From Croceicoccus naphthovorans (GTDB taxonomy: Bacteria > Pseudomonadota > Alphaproteobacteria > Sphingomonadales > Sphingomonadaceae), in NCBI RefSeq assembly GCF_001028705.1, contig NZ_CP011770.1, positions 3,475,501 through 3,539,500 on the forward strand: 64,000 nt of DNA, written 5' to 3'. Below are positions 9,163-17,597 of the stretch, piece by piece. The notes beneath the pieces were generated by a model that worked only from the letters and a program-made list of their open reading frames with translations, was not told the origin of the DNA and made no database searches. Made by a program: the position numbers and the translations under genes. Positions within the stretch are counted from its first letter, which is position 1. Every line of letters starts with the position of its first letter.

Positions 9163-9888
9163 TTGAAGAAAACCGAGACCGAATGGACCGGCGAGATAAT
9201 GCTTGGTGTAGGCTGGGCTCTGCTGGATGCACAGGTTGGCGACAACCGGCCCCACAGGCACGTGGCGCATCAAGTGAGTCTGGCGCTTGCAGGGACAGTC
9301 AGCGTCATTGGCACTGCTACGATGGATCTCGCAGAAGGTGCCGCAGTACTGGTGCCGGCGGGATTCGAGCATAGCCTACAGCCATCGGGGGCCGCCCTCC
9401 GCTCGCTGTATGTCGATCCAACCTTCCGCGGGGTACGCGACCTCGACCGGCTTACCGGCTTAATGACGCTGACGGCGGTTGAATCGAACTCTTTGGCAGC
9501 CATCCGATCTAGTCAGGATGCTCAACTTTGGATTGAAACCTTTCTGCGCAAAGGAGCCGTAACGCGGATTGATCACCGGCTTGGGCCAATTCTCGATAAT
9601 CTGGACCCTGGTACTTCCCCGGCCGAGTTGGCGCGCATCTTGGGAATTTCGACAACCCGTTTGCGCGAAATCTCTGTTCGTGATTTTGGAGTGCCGACGA
9701 CCAAGCTTTTGCAGTGGCTCCAAGTCCAAAAAGCGATCGAGGCCTTCGATCTCTCGCACAATCTGGCCGAAGCAGCGGCGGCCGGAGGGTTTTCCGACCA
9801 GGCGCATTTTACGCGCCGCCTTGTTGAGTGGTTTGGTGTGACACCGTCGCGCGGCCTCGCAAGGCTCAAGATAACGACATTTCGCTGA
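9163..9888 (+). CDS. AraC-family transcriptional regulator
   Basis: A 241-residue protein. The first 90 residues look like a small cupin sensor domain (HRHVAHQVSLALAGTVSV, then AAVLVPAGFEHSLQ). The last 100 hold two helix-turn-helix units; the second reads NLAEAAAAGGFSDQAHFTRRLVEWFGVTPSRG, the standard AraC signature. The best start is TTG at 9163 behind GAGAGGAG; the first ATG in frame is 12 codons later. It lies upstream of, and in line with, the sterol-desaturase-like gene and the methyltransferase, and may control them. Confidence 0.85.
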   Translation: MKKTETEWTGEIMLGVGWALLDAQVGDNRPHRHVAHQVSLALAGTVSVIGTATMDLAEGAAVLVPAGFEHSLQPSGAALRSLYVDPTFRGVRDLDRLTGLMTLTAVESNSLAAIRSSQDAQLWIETFLRKGAVTRIDHRLGPILDNLDPGTSPAELARILGISTTRLREISVRDFGVPTTKLLQWLQVQKAIEAFDLSHNLAEAAAAGGFSDQAHFTRRLVEWFGVTPSRGLARLKITTFR

Positions 9889-10706
9889 TGATCTCAGCGA
9901 AACATTCAATACTGCGCACGCTTAGCCAGCGTAACTCACCATCAGACCTGATGGAGTTCTGCATGGCAATTTTTCGATCCCTGTACGCACCTTTGTATTT
10001 CCTGGTTTTTCTAGGCAGCGCCACATTGATCATATCGAATGGTGTGTCACGGGGCTGGTTGATCCCTCTGTTTTTCGGTTCGGTTGCAGTGTCCCTGCTC
10101 GCAGAGCGTATCGCGCCGTTCGATGATCGCTGGAACTCGAGCCATGGCGACTCGCGGCGAGATATAGCTCATGCGTTCGTGAACGAAGGGTCGATCCTCA
10201 TCTTGGTTCTCTTGTTGCCCATTATCGCGAGCTTCGTTCCGTGGCCTTCGGTTTGGCCGGATGCATGGCCGTTCTGGACGCAGGTTGTGCTCGCTATCAT
10301 CATTCTCGATGTTGGCATTACGCTCACGCATTATGCCAGTCATCGAAACGCGCTGTTGTGGCGGTTCCACGCGGTCCACCATTCCGTCCGCCGGATGTAC
10401 GGTTTCAATGGTCTTCTGAAACACCCCGTCCACCAGTTGATCGAGATTTCAGTCGGCGCTCTGCCATGGTTGCTTTTGGGTATCCCCACCGACGTCGCCG
10501 TTGTCGGGACGTTTGCGGTCGTGATCCAGCTGCAACTTCAGCACTCCAATGTCGATATGCGGATCGGGCTGCTTAGATATCTCTGGGCCGTTGCACCGGT
10601 GCACCGCCACCATCACCTCGCCTCCGAAACCGAGGGCAATTGACGTGACCCCCTGATTTTCCTCCAATTTGGATTAGAGTCCGGCCCTTACAGAAGGACG
10701 GACGAG

Positions 10707-10973
10707 ATGAAGAGAACGAGGTTTTCCGAAGAGCAGATCATCGGTGTGCTGAAGGAGGCTGAGGCGGGTGCGAAGACCGCTGACCTGGCCCGGCGACACG
10801 GAGTGTCGGAAGCGACGATCTACAACTGGAAGTCGAAGTATGGCGGGCTGGAGGTGTCCGATGCCCGCCGACTGAAGGAGCTCGAGAGCGAGAACGCGAA
10901 GCTGAAGCGGTTGCTCGCCGATGCCATGTTGGACCAGGCCGCGTTGAAGGATCTTCTGGCAAAAAAGTTCTGA
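10707..10973 (+). CDS. IS3-family transposase OrfA
   Basis: An 88-residue DNA-binding protein. The helix-turn-helix ([23 protein letters not shown]) recognises the element ends, and a leucine-zipper-like helix ([21 protein letters not shown]) follows. The gene ends just after A6G (10961-10967), a classic -1 slippery site that allows fusion with orfB to make the full OrfAB transposase. Confidence 0.93.
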   Translation: MKRTRFSEEQIIGVLKEAEAGAKTADLARRHGVSEATIYNWKSKYGGLEVSDARRLKELESENAKLKRLLADAMLDQAALKDLLAKKF

Positions 10974-11023
10974 CGCCCGCCGCCAAGCGGGAAGCTGTCG
11001 CTCATCTCCAGGCCTGCCACGGG

Positions 11024-11878
11024 ATGAGCGAGCGGCGGGCGTGCCGTGTCATCGATGCTGATCGCAAGAGCGTGCGTTACCGTTCCACCCGGGACGATGA
11101 CGCCGATCTGCGTGAGAAGCTGCGCGAGCTGGCCAACCAGCGTCGGCGGTTCGGCTATCGCCGTCTGCACATCCTGCTGCGCCGGGAGGGGATCATGATC
11201 AACCGGAAGAAGACCCAGAGGCTCTACCGTGAGGAAGGGTTGGCGGTCAGACGACGACGCAGTCGCAGGCGTGCTGTGGGCACGAGAGCACCTGCTCCGG
11301 TGCTGGCGCTGCCGAACCAGCGCTGGAGCCTGGACTTTGTTCACGACCAGATGGCTTCGGGAAGACGATTCCGGGTGCTCAACGTGGTCGATGATGTGAC
11401 GAGGGAGTGCCTGGCAGCGGTGCCGGATACGTCGATCTCCGGGCGCCGTGTCGTGCGCGAACTGACTGAGCTGATCGCGCAGCGTGGCAAGCCCGGCATG
11501 ATCGTCAGCGACAATGGCACCGAGCTCACCAGCAATGCGGTGCTGGCATGGTGTGGGGAGATCGGTGTGGAGTGGCATTACATCGCACCGGGAAGGCCAA
11601 TGCAAAACGCTTACGTCGAGAGCTTTAATGGCCGCATGCGGGACGAACTGCTCAATGAGACTTTGTTCCTCAGCATGGCTCACGCCCGCGTCGAGATCGC
11701 TGCCTGGGTGGAGGACTACAACCGGGAGAGGCCGCATTCTTCCCTCGACTACGACACCCCGGCGGCGTTCGCCGCCAAACTGGATAAGCAATGGCCAGCT
11801 TCGCTACGCCCTACGGGCTCCGCTACGCAGCCCATTGCTTCAACCGCGCTCATGCGCAACAACGCGGTCCGGCTCTAA
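11024..11878 (+). CDS. IS3-family transposase OrfB (integrase core)
   Basis: A 284-residue catalytic part with the DDE triad in [20 protein letters not shown] and [18 protein letters not shown]. The frame is open upstream to the slippery A6G at 10961-10967, in the -1 frame relative to orfA, and the intervening codons encode normal family sequence ([10 protein letters not shown]). The working enzyme is therefore probably the OrfAB frameshift product. It looks complete. Confidence 0.93.
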   Translation: MSERRACRVIDADRKSVRYRSTRDDDADLREKLRELANQRRRFGYRRLHILLRREGIMINRKKTQRLYREEGLAVRRRRSRRRAVGTRAPAPVLALPNQRWSLDFVHDQMASGRRFRVLNVVDDVTRECLAAVPDTSISGRRVVRELTELIAQRGKPGMIVSDNGTELTSNAVLAWCGEIGVEWHYIAPGRPMQNAYVESFNGRMRDELLNETLFLSMAHARVEIAAWVEDYNRERPHSSLDYDTPAAFAAKLDKQWPASLRPTGSATQPIASTALMRNNAVRL

Positions 11879-12120
11879 TCCCAGCTGGGGGAAAGCTGGG
11901 GGTCACGTCACAATGTCAATTTCGGCCTCTTTTTCACCATTTGGGACCTGCTTCTTGGCACGGGCAAGTTTGTCTCGAGCGCGCATATAAGATCCGGAAC
12001 CGTCGGCCTCGCTGGTGTGGAATCTTATCCCGAGACGTATCTGGCTCAGCTAACCGAACCGTTTAGAACGCGGCAGCCCTCACCCGAGACTGGCCCGGTA
12101 CGAAACGAAGGGCAAGCGTG

Positions 12121-12794
12121 ATGGCCGAGCAGACAAACTACACGCCGCCTGCGGGTTACAGCTTCCTGACGCCACTTTACGACATTGGTGTCCGGCTCAC
12201 GACCCGCGAGGCCAAATGGCGCAAGACACTTGTCGGGCTCATCGCGCCGAACGACAACGATGTTCTACTCGATGTCGGAGCCGGAACGGGCAGTCTCTCG
12301 CTGCTCATAGCGCCGGCGATGCGGCGATCACCTATTTGGGGATCGATCCGGACGGCGATGCTATCGAGATCGCTCGCGCGAAAGCGCGGCGCGCGGGCAT
12401 AGACGTCGAATTCAGGCGCGCGATGATGTCCGCAGATGCGGTCGCGGCCTGGCCTACACCGAGTATCGCAACGCTTTGCCTTGTTCTCCATCAGGTGCGC
12501 CTCGACGAGAAGATGCGGCTTCTAAGCGAGATCCATTCCGTGCTCGAACCGGGCGGTCGCCTGTTCGTTGCGGACTATGGAGAGCAAACCTCGTGGATCA
12601 TGCGTAAGCTTTTCAGGGCAACGATTCAGCAGCTGGATGGAATTGCAGATACGCAGCCGAATGCGGATGGGGTGCTCATCCCGTTGATGTCCAGAGCCGG
12701 TTTCGTCGAGGTCCGGGAGCTCAGAAAATTCAACACAGTCACCGGTTCGATATCGATAATCAGCGCGATGAAGCGAGCGGAAGAACCTTGTTAA
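12121..12794 (+). pseudogene. Class I SAM-dependent methyltransferase, broken by a one-base frameshift
   Basis: The 5' part encodes MAEQTNYTPPAGYSFLTPLYD and the SAM-binding loop LLDVGAGTGSLSLLIA. Around 12310-12316 the reading frame is lost, and the rest of the fold continues in the frame that begins AGDAAITYLGIDPDGDAIEIA and runs to EPC at 12794. Adding one G in GCGCC near 12313 would restore a single protein of about 225 residues resembling UbiE-type methyltransferases. The start overlaps the stop of the split sterol-desaturase-like gene. It may be a true mutation or a sequencing error. Substrate unknown. Confidence 0.75.
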
Positions 12795-12883
12795 TCAAAC
12801 AGGATTTTGGGCGCAGCAATGCGCGGTGACGGCAAGATGGGGCCTGCGCCCGCTTTCATTGCGCCGGCGTGACCGGAAGTGAA

Positions 12884-13231
12884 ATGGGCAAGAAATTGAG
12901 ATTGTTTTTGATTTTGCTGGCTTGGTCTGGCGCCATTGGCGGCATGATCGATGGATTGATTACGCTATATGCAGCGTGGGAGATCGCAAAGGATGCAAAT
13001 ATTGGCATCGGGGTTACCGTTGAAACCCACATCTCCATGCATTTGCCAATTCTGTATTTCCTCAAGGAGGTTGGCTACGCGCTTGCACCGAATGCGCTCA
13101 TCGATTGGATCTTTGCCCTTCCGGCTCTCCTGTATTTCCCCTTTCGCGTGCTTGTGAATTTGCTCTTCGGTTGGATCATGTTGACATGGGCGAACCGTCT
13201 GGAGGTTGCCGAAGGGGATCTTGCGGCGTGA
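12884..13231 (+). CDS. Hypothetical membrane protein
   Basis: A 115-residue protein with about three hydrophobic segments (LRLFLILLAWSGAIGGMIDGLI, LIDWIFALPALLYFPF and LVNLLFGWIMLTWA). ATG 12884 is chosen for the GGAAG before it; a GTG five codons earlier lacks a ribosome site. I do not recognise a family. It follows the broken methyltransferase gene by about 90 bases. Confidence 0.6.
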   Translation: MGKKLRLFLILLAWSGAIGGMIDGLITLYAAWEIAKDANIGIGVTVETHISMHLPILYFLKEVGYALAPNALIDWIFALPALLYFPFRVLVNLLFGWIMLTWANRLEVAEGDLAA

Positions 13232-13585
13232 CTCTTCGAGCTCTGCGAGTACCTCTGTTGATGGAAACATGCCTGTGTCTCGAAGATCGCCCCGCGTAGA
13301 CGAAAGGGCCGAAGGATAGACCGGCTCATCAACCGTCCTTCATGCCCGACCGTAAGCCAATCCGGCTTTCCTGAGCGAACCTGTCTGAACCAGGTCAGCT
13401 GAGGAACCGCAACCCGTTCCTTTCCGGCCGTGTTGCCCGCCTTGCGGGCGGCCCGCACCACCCGTCATGAACCGGTTTCCCTTGGCCCTGCCGGGCCCGC
13501 GGTGCAGTCCTCCCATGCCCTGCTTCTCATCGACGTTCGCAAGCCGGAAATGGTTTCCGGTTCGCAAGCTGAAGGAGAATTTATC
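13232..13585. other. Non-coding leader region before ssb
   Basis: A frame continues upstream of ssb, but its translation looks like chance. The stretch holds short GC-rich inverted repeats such as CCCGCC TTGC GGGCGG (13437-13451 area), and only the last 15 bases (GAAGGAGAATTTATC) look like a ribosome site. The interval before the gene at 14374 has a similar base pattern. No gene is seen. Confidence 0.45.
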
Positions 13586-13972
13586 ATGACCAATCTCGTT
13601 ATCTTCACCGGCCGCATTGCCCGCGATCCGGAAACCCGCGAAACCAAGGGCGGAACCAGCGTTACCGGGATCACTGTCGTCACCGATCGTCCTGCACGCG
13701 ACAAGGACGGCAAGACCTACAAGGACGAGAACGGCTACACCGCCAAGGACAGCGAATTCCACCGTGTGACCTGCTTCAACGGCCTCGCCAAGACCGTCGG
13801 TCAGTACTGCTCGAAAGGCCAGCTGGTCTCGGTCCAGGGCCGCATCCATTATACCCAGTGGGAAGACCAGGACGGTGTGACGCGGTATGGTTCGGAGATC
13901 CTTGCCGACAAGGTCGATTTCCTCTCGCGGGCCAATGGCGGCGACAACCAGGACGCTCCTCCGATCGACTGA
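13586..13972 (+). CDS. ssb: Single-stranded DNA-binding protein
   Basis: A 128-residue OB-fold protein: MTNLVIFTGRIARDPETRET, then EFHRVTCFNGLAKTVGQYCSKGQLVSVQGRIHYTQWED. It coats single-stranded DNA during plasmid/ICE replication or transfer. ATG 13586 follows AAGGAG; the open frame upstream is not used. It is shorter than chromosomal SSB and ends GGDNQDAPPID, not the usual DDDIPF partner-binding tail, which fits an element-borne version. A terminator follows directly. Confidence 0.93.
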   Translation: MTNLVIFTGRIARDPETRETKGGTSVTGITVVTDRPARDKDGKTYKDENGYTAKDSEFHRVTCFNGLAKTVGQYCSKGQLVSVQGRIHYTQWEDQDGVTRYGSEILADKVDFLSRANGGDNQDAPPID

Positions 13973-13997
13973 TCCGGCGCCATCGAACCAGCCAAAG

Positions 13998-14028
13998 GAG
14001 GCTCTGCCGGAAACGGCAGGGCCTCTTT
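13998..14028 (+). terminator. Rho-independent terminator of ssb
   Basis: GAGGCTCTGCCG and CGGCAGGGCCTC form a 12-pair stem (one G-T pair) closed by the tetraloop GAAA and followed by TTTCG. It lies 25 bases after the ssb stop. Confidence 0.75.
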
Positions 14029-14373
14029 CGCTGTACACACGTCCTTTCGCTCGGTCTTTTCTCCGGGGAATAGCCAGGCGCTGCCCGGAGGGCCCGACCC
14101 CTTATGGCAGCGATCATCTGAAACGGTCGTTTGAGGTGGACTGGATTGGCCTGGCTTACCGCATTTCCAGCATGATGGTCCCGCGCCGCCCGCATCAAGG
14201 ACGGCAGGGGGCCCACCATTTTGCCCGCCGCCGGATTGCATCCGGCACCCGACAAAACCGTTTCCCCCTTGCGCCGCTTCGCGGTCGCCCTGTCAGGCGA
14301 TCCTGTGACCCGGTCTGCCCGGGCCCATCGGCCAACCTCCTGTCGTCTCGCGACAGATTTCAGGAGGATTATC
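14029..14373. other. Non-coding interval before the small gene at 14374
   Basis: About 345 GC-rich bases with no supported gene. The open frame that extends upstream of 14374 has no start with a ribosome site before CAGGAGG at 14361-14367. Confidence 0.45.
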
Positions 14374-14595
14374 ATGACCTATTTCACGAAATGCACACTG
14401 CCTTCGCGCAATTATTTCGAGGCTCTGGAAACAGCTGAGCAACGGGCCTTGCACAGCTTCTTCGACCAGCATGTTATCGAGGATGACGAACTCGGATATC
14501 GCGCGGTCGACGAAGGCGACTACAACGCGTTGCCACCGCATCTTGCGATCCGGGTCGTTCATACCGTCCATGGCGGAATGCTCGACGAATTCTGA
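14374..14595 (+). CDS. Small hypothetical protein of the element backbone
   Basis: A 73-residue acidic soluble protein (MTYFTKCTLPSRNYFEALET ... AVDEGDYNALPPHLAIRVVHTVHG). CAGGAGGATTATC gives a strong ribosome site, and a terminator follows, so it looks like a real single-gene unit. I do not recognise a family. Its place between ssb and repA suggests an element maintenance or early-transfer role, but nothing in the sequence says which. Confidence 0.65.
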   Translation: MTYFTKCTLPSRNYFEALETAEQRALHSFFDQHVIEDDELGYRAVDEGDYNALPPHLAIRVVHTVHGGMLDEF

Positions 14596-14606
14596 GACAT
14601 TCGGCA

Positions 14607-14638
14607 GGGCAGGGGCCAGCAGCGGTTCCTGCCCTTTT
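14607..14638 (+). terminator. Rho-independent terminator
   Basis: GGGCAGG (14607-14613) pairs with CCTGCCC (14628-14634), a G-T pair extends the stem, and TTTT follows. It sits 11 bases after the stop of the 73-aa gene. Confidence 0.7.
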
Positions 14639-15166
14639 CTCGTGTTTCCGTAGCTGAGCGCTAGGGTCAAGATGTCGATCCAGAAGAAACCGGCGTTTCT
14701 CCGAATATCAGCCTGGCCCACGGGCCTTCGGGATATGTCGAGCGGGGCTGGGGACGCACTCTGTCCCGCGCATCTGGCGATGCGCTCCTGAGGGTGCGGC
14801 ATTATGCGTTCCGGGGCCCCGCACGCACTTGCGAACCGGCAGCGGGTCGGGCGAGCGGGAAGCTACGGCCGCGACAGGCCCCGCTTGCCTTGCTTCCCAC
14901 AGGCCCTTGGCCGCTGCCTCTATCGCAGGTGCGGCATCTTTTTCGGACCTTTCGGCATTGCAGCCGAAAGCCTGCCGGGCGGCGCAGGAGCGTCGGGCCC
15001 TGCACGGATGCCGCCCTTCCTCGATCCTGCCGAGCTCATGATCGGTAGGGGCGACAAATCCGAACGCAGCATCGTGTCGCTCCCCCCATTGCCAGGGCAT
15101 GCGCCATCACCCTCCGCAATCAGCGGCAGTTAGCCGCAGCCACCCGAGCCTCTTGGAGCTAACCCC
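14639..15166. other. Non-coding interval upstream of the repA operon
   Basis: About 530 bases, mostly GC-rich. Several open frames occur on both strands, but none has family-like sequence or a good start. The region could hold the promoter of the HTH-repA operon or part of the replication origin; I see no iteron cluster here. Confidence 0.4.
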
Positions 15167-15439
15167 ATGCACGCCGTTCCCGATCCGGTCCGTCCCCGCT
15201 ACCTGCGCACCCCAGATGCCGCGGTGCATCTGGGGCTTTCGCCGCGCACGCTCGAAAAGCACAGATGCTATGGAACAGGGCCGGTCTACCACAAGCTCGG
15301 CGGCCGCATCGTTTACCGGCCCGAAGATCTCGATGCCTGGGCCGAGCAGGGCTTGCGCCATTCGACCAGCGATCCGGGCAAGGGCGTCGTTCATCCTGCC
15401 AAGCGGATCGACGGCTACACCGGTCCGGTCCGGCGCTGA
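15167..15439 (+). CDS. Helix-turn-helix (excisionase/MerR-like) DNA-binding protein
   Basis: A 90-residue protein with the pattern YLRTPDAAVHLGLSPRTLEKHRCYGTGPVYHKLGGRIVYRPEDLDAWAEQ, a winged helix-turn-helix of the small AlpA/excisionase type. It is 9 bases upstream of repA. Such genes regularly precede repA in sphingomonad conjugative elements and probably control replication or excision genes. Confidence 0.82.
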   Translation: MHAVPDPVRPRYLRTPDAAVHLGLSPRTLEKHRCYGTGPVYHKLGGRIVYRPEDLDAWAEQGLRHSTSDPGKGVVHPAKRIDGYTGPVRR

Positions 15440-15448
15440 GGCGGTACC

Positions 15449-16330
15449 ATGCGCTCCTTGAAGACATCGGACGGCGAGGCCGGACAGCTCGACCTGTTCG
15501 TCGGCGCGGGCAGCGACATCGCCGCGCGCGATGCGCAGGATCTGATGGCCTGGCCTTTCTTCAGCCTCGCCAAGTCGAAGCGAGTGAAGCCGATCGACTT
15601 TCGCATGGGCGAGGTCGCCATTCTGGTCGAAGCGACCGCCGAACATGGCATGGCCACCATCTGGGACGCCGATGTACTGATCTGGGTAGCGAGCCAGATC
15701 GTCGAGGCGCGCGATGCCGGCAAAGCCACCTCGCGCCTTATCGCGGCGACGCCCCATGAAATCCTTACCTTCACCCGGCGAGGAACGGGAAAAGCTGGCT
15801 ACGAGCGCCTGAAGGCAGCGCTCGACCGCTTGCAGTCGACCAGCATTGCCACCTCCATCCGGCAGGCCGGAGCGCGGCGGCGCCGACGATTTTCCTGGAT
15901 CAACGAATGGCGCGAACGGCTCGATGACAACGGGCGCGCGCTCGGCATCGAAATGATCGTGCCAGACTGGCTCTACGAGGGCGTGCTCGATCGTGCGCTC
16001 GTCCTGACTATCGACCCGGCCTATTTCGCGCTCACCGGCGGTCTCGAGCGCTGGCTCTATCGCATCGTGCGCAAACACGGCGGCAAACAGAAGGGCGGGT
16101 GGAGTTTCGACATTTCGCACCTGCATGCAAAGTCGGGTGCGCTCTCGCCATTGAAGCGTTTCGCATTCGAAGTGCGGGCCATCGTTCGCCGCCAGTCCCT
16201 CCCGGGCTACAGCCTCGCTCTTGAGCACCAGTTCGGCCGCGAGCGGCTCCTGTTCGTTGCAACGCCTGTCGATCCCTTCGCGGCCGCGCGGCGCCGCATC
16301 GGTCTGCCCCCTGTGGAAAAGGACGTGTGA
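15449..16330 (+). CDS. repA: Replication initiator protein RepA
   Basis: A 293-residue protein matching the alphaproteobacterial replication initiator A family (LMAWPFFSLAKSKRVKPIDF, GMATIWDADVLIWVASQIVEA, ITFTRRGTG-like EILTFTRRGTGKAGYERLKAAL, RWLYRIVRKHGGKQKGGWSFDI). It binds origin iterons and starts replication. Its stop is followed at once by three iteron-like repeats. Elsewhere this gene is commonly followed by parA; here the next gene is DUF2840. Complete by length. Confidence 0.92.
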   Translation: MRSLKTSDGEAGQLDLFVGAGSDIAARDAQDLMAWPFFSLAKSKRVKPIDFRMGEVAILVEATAEHGMATIWDADVLIWVASQIVEARDAGKATSRLIAATPHEILTFTRRGTGKAGYERLKAALDRLQSTSIATSIRQAGARRRRRFSWINEWRERLDDNGRALGIEMIVPDWLYEGVLDRALVLTIDPAYFALTGGLERWLYRIVRKHGGKQKGGWSFDISHLHAKSGALSPLKRFAFEVRAIVRRQSLPGYSLALEHQFGRERLLFVATPVDPFAAARRRIGLPPVEKDV

Positions 16331-17019
16331 TGTTCGGACTATCGGGAACCATGACGTTCGGACGATCGGGAACCCGATGCCCGGACTATCGGGAACCGGG
16401 AACCTGCGCGACTCGCCGGAAATGCAGCGCTCGCGAAGCCCTTAACAATGCTAACAAGGAATCTTCCAGATTCCTGCTAACACAGCCACGCCTGTGCAAA
16501 AGCGCAGCGCGCGCTTCGCTTCCGCCTCCGGAACCGGTCGACGCAGGTTCCGGTGATCCGCCACTCACGCATGTCACGCTGGTGTGGCGCGGCGGCGTCC
16601 AGGAAGACTGGCTTCGGTTCGGCAAGCCCGTCGCCGGGCGTATCCTCGACCGCCGGACGCGCATCGAAAGCTATGCTCCGGGACAGGTCTTTGCCCTGGT
16701 TCGGTGGGTATCGAACGATTACGGGACCGTCCGCTCGGCACTTACGGTCGCCCGCGCCGTCGGTATTAGCGAGCCACTCACCACAATTCCGCAGGTCGAT
16801 CCCGGTGCGCAAATCCTGCTCTCGGTGCGAAGCTGGCCAAAGGTTCGCCAGGTCTTTGCGCTGATCGATGCGATCGAGGACGTTGGCATCGATCCCTGCG
16901 ATGTAGCTCCCGACCACTGGCATCATGTCCACAACAGGCTGGCAGGGGGCATGCAAGTACGTTCCTATTCCCCTGCGCGCCATCGCGACTGGCTGCGGCG
17001 GCGAATGCTGCAATCATGA
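16330..17019 (+). CDS. DUF2840 family protein (start uncertain)
   Basis: The last 155 residues are clear DUF2840, from PPLTHVTLVWRGGVQEDWLRFG to HWHHVHNRLAGGMQVRSYSPARHRDWLRRRM, a conserved protein of unknown function found between repA/parA and the S26 peptidase of conjugative elements. No ATG, GTG or TTG lies in frame near the domain start; the only candidates (16327, 16330, 16351) are inside the iteron-like repeats, and the first 75 residues do not look like protein. The 5' end may have been lost with parA, or translation may start at an unusual codon. The stop overlaps the next gene (ATGA). Confidence 0.7.
   Translation: MFGLSGTMTFGRSGTRCPDYREPGTCATRRKCSAREALNNANKESSRFLLTQPRLCKSAARASLPPPEPVDAGSGDPPLTHVTLVWRGGVQEDWLRFGKPVAGRILDRRTRIESYAPGQVFALVRWVSNDYGTVRSALTVARAVGISEPLTTIPQVDPGAQILLSVRSWPKVRQVFALIDAIEDVGIDPCDVAPDHWHHVHNRLAGGMQVRSYSPARHRDWLRRRMLQS
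16332..16397 (+). repeat. Three tandem iteron-like repeats next to repA
   Basis: GTTCGGACTATCGGGAACC (16332-16350), GTTCGGACGATCGGGAACC (16356-16374) and GCCCGGACTATCGGGAACC (16379-16397). The 19-base units differ at one to three positions and recur every 23-24 bases, about two helical turns, as expected for RepA binding sites. GTTC and GAAC at the ends make each copy partly symmetric. They begin immediately after the repA stop. Confidence 0.75.
16450..16482. promoter_or_regulatory. Palindrome framed by GCTAACA direct repeats
   Basis: AGGAATCT, TCC, AGATTCCT (16457-16475) is a perfect 8-base inverted repeat. It is framed on both sides by the direct repeat GCTAACA (16450-16456 and 16476-16482). 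It could be a partition site, an operator or a compact hairpin. It lies between the iterons and the DUF2840 domain, where parA would begin in related elements. Confidence 0.5.
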
Positions 17020-17597
17020 GGCGGCGCACCGCCTTTCTGGCAGGCATGGTCGCGGCAGCGACACTGGCCAGCATCGCAATCCCGCTCTCGCGACTTTTGG
17101 TCTGGAACGTGACGGCCAGCGTGCCGGTTGGACTGTACTCAATCGGCGGAAAGACCGGTCTCCAGAGGGGCGACCGCGTCGCGATCGATCCTGCTTTCAG
17201 GCTGCAGAAATACCTCGCCTCGCGCGGCTATCTTCCTGCGGGCGTTCCGCTCATCAAGGAGGTTGCGGCGCTTGGCGGGGATACGGTCTGCCGGCGCGAC
17301 CTGCTCATCGAGATCAATGGGACACCTGCGGGCTCGGCGCGTCGGCGCGACAGCCTTGGACGCGAACTGCCCGTCTGGAAAGGATGCCGGACTATCGCTG
17401 CGGATGAACTGTTCGTGATGAACAGGCGCGCCCCCGGCAGCTTTGACGGGCGTTATTTCGGCCCGGTCGCACGCGCCGATGTCATCGGGCGCGCGCGGCC
17501 CGTCTGGACCAACGAAGCGGGCGACGGGGACTATGTCCTGCTCGCCTCGCCCGCCGACTTTCCCATTCCCAACGTAAATGATGGAGACGCACAATGA
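17016..17597 (+). CDS. traF: TraF-like S26 family signal peptidase
   Basis: A 193-residue protein with one N-terminal membrane helix (FLAGMVAAATLASIAIPLSRLLV). The catalytic Ser is in NVTASVPVGLY and the Lys in PLIKEVAALGGD, the Ser-Lys dyad of type I peptidases. In RP4 the homologue TraF matures and cyclises the TrbC pilin, and trbC is present here at 37612. The frame overlaps both neighbours by four bases (ATGA), so this is an operon. Confidence 0.9.
   Translation: MRRRTAFLAGMVAAATLASIAIPLSRLLVWNVTASVPVGLYSIGGKTGLQRGDRVAIDPAFRLQKYLASRGYLPAGVPLIKEVAALGGDTVCRRDLLIEINGTPAGSARRRDSLGRELPVWKGCRTIAADELFVMNRRAPGSFDGRYFGPVARADVIGRARPVWTNEAGDGDYVLLASPADFPIPNVNDGDAQ

Larger units (their letters stand above)
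10641..11910 (+). mobile_element. IS3-family insertion sequence (IS407-like group), 1270 bp
   Basis: The ends are inverted: TGACGTGACCCCC on the left and GGGGGTCACGTCA on the right (13 identical bases, with similarity continuing inward). It is flanked by the 4-base direct repeat CAAT (10637-10640 and 11911-11914), as expected for IS407-like members. Inside are orfA and orfB in the usual -1 arrangement. The intact ends, intact genes and exact target duplication show a recent insertion. Confidence 0.92.
9963..12121 (+). pseudogene. Sterol desaturase/fatty acid hydroxylase-like gene split by an IS3-family insertion
   Basis: The 5' part (9963-10640) encodes 226 residues with membrane helices and the di-iron histidine motifs HYASH, HAVHH and HRHHH. 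The stop at 10641-10643 is the TGA of the insertion's inverted repeat. When the IS (10641-11910) and one copy of the 4-base duplication CAAT are removed, the frame continues ETEGNVNFGLFFTIWDLL and ends at 12121, giving 294 residues, a normal length for this integral-membrane oxidase family. The stop overlaps the methyltransferase start. The ATG at 9963 has GGAG six bases upstream. Loss of the C-terminal quarter very probably kills activity. The substrate is unknown. Confidence 0.85.

Noticed and set aside
15107..16228. Long minus-strand open frame opposite repA
   Set aside because: It is antisense to a well-supported repA and its translation shows no family-like sequence; long antisense frames are common in high-GC genes.
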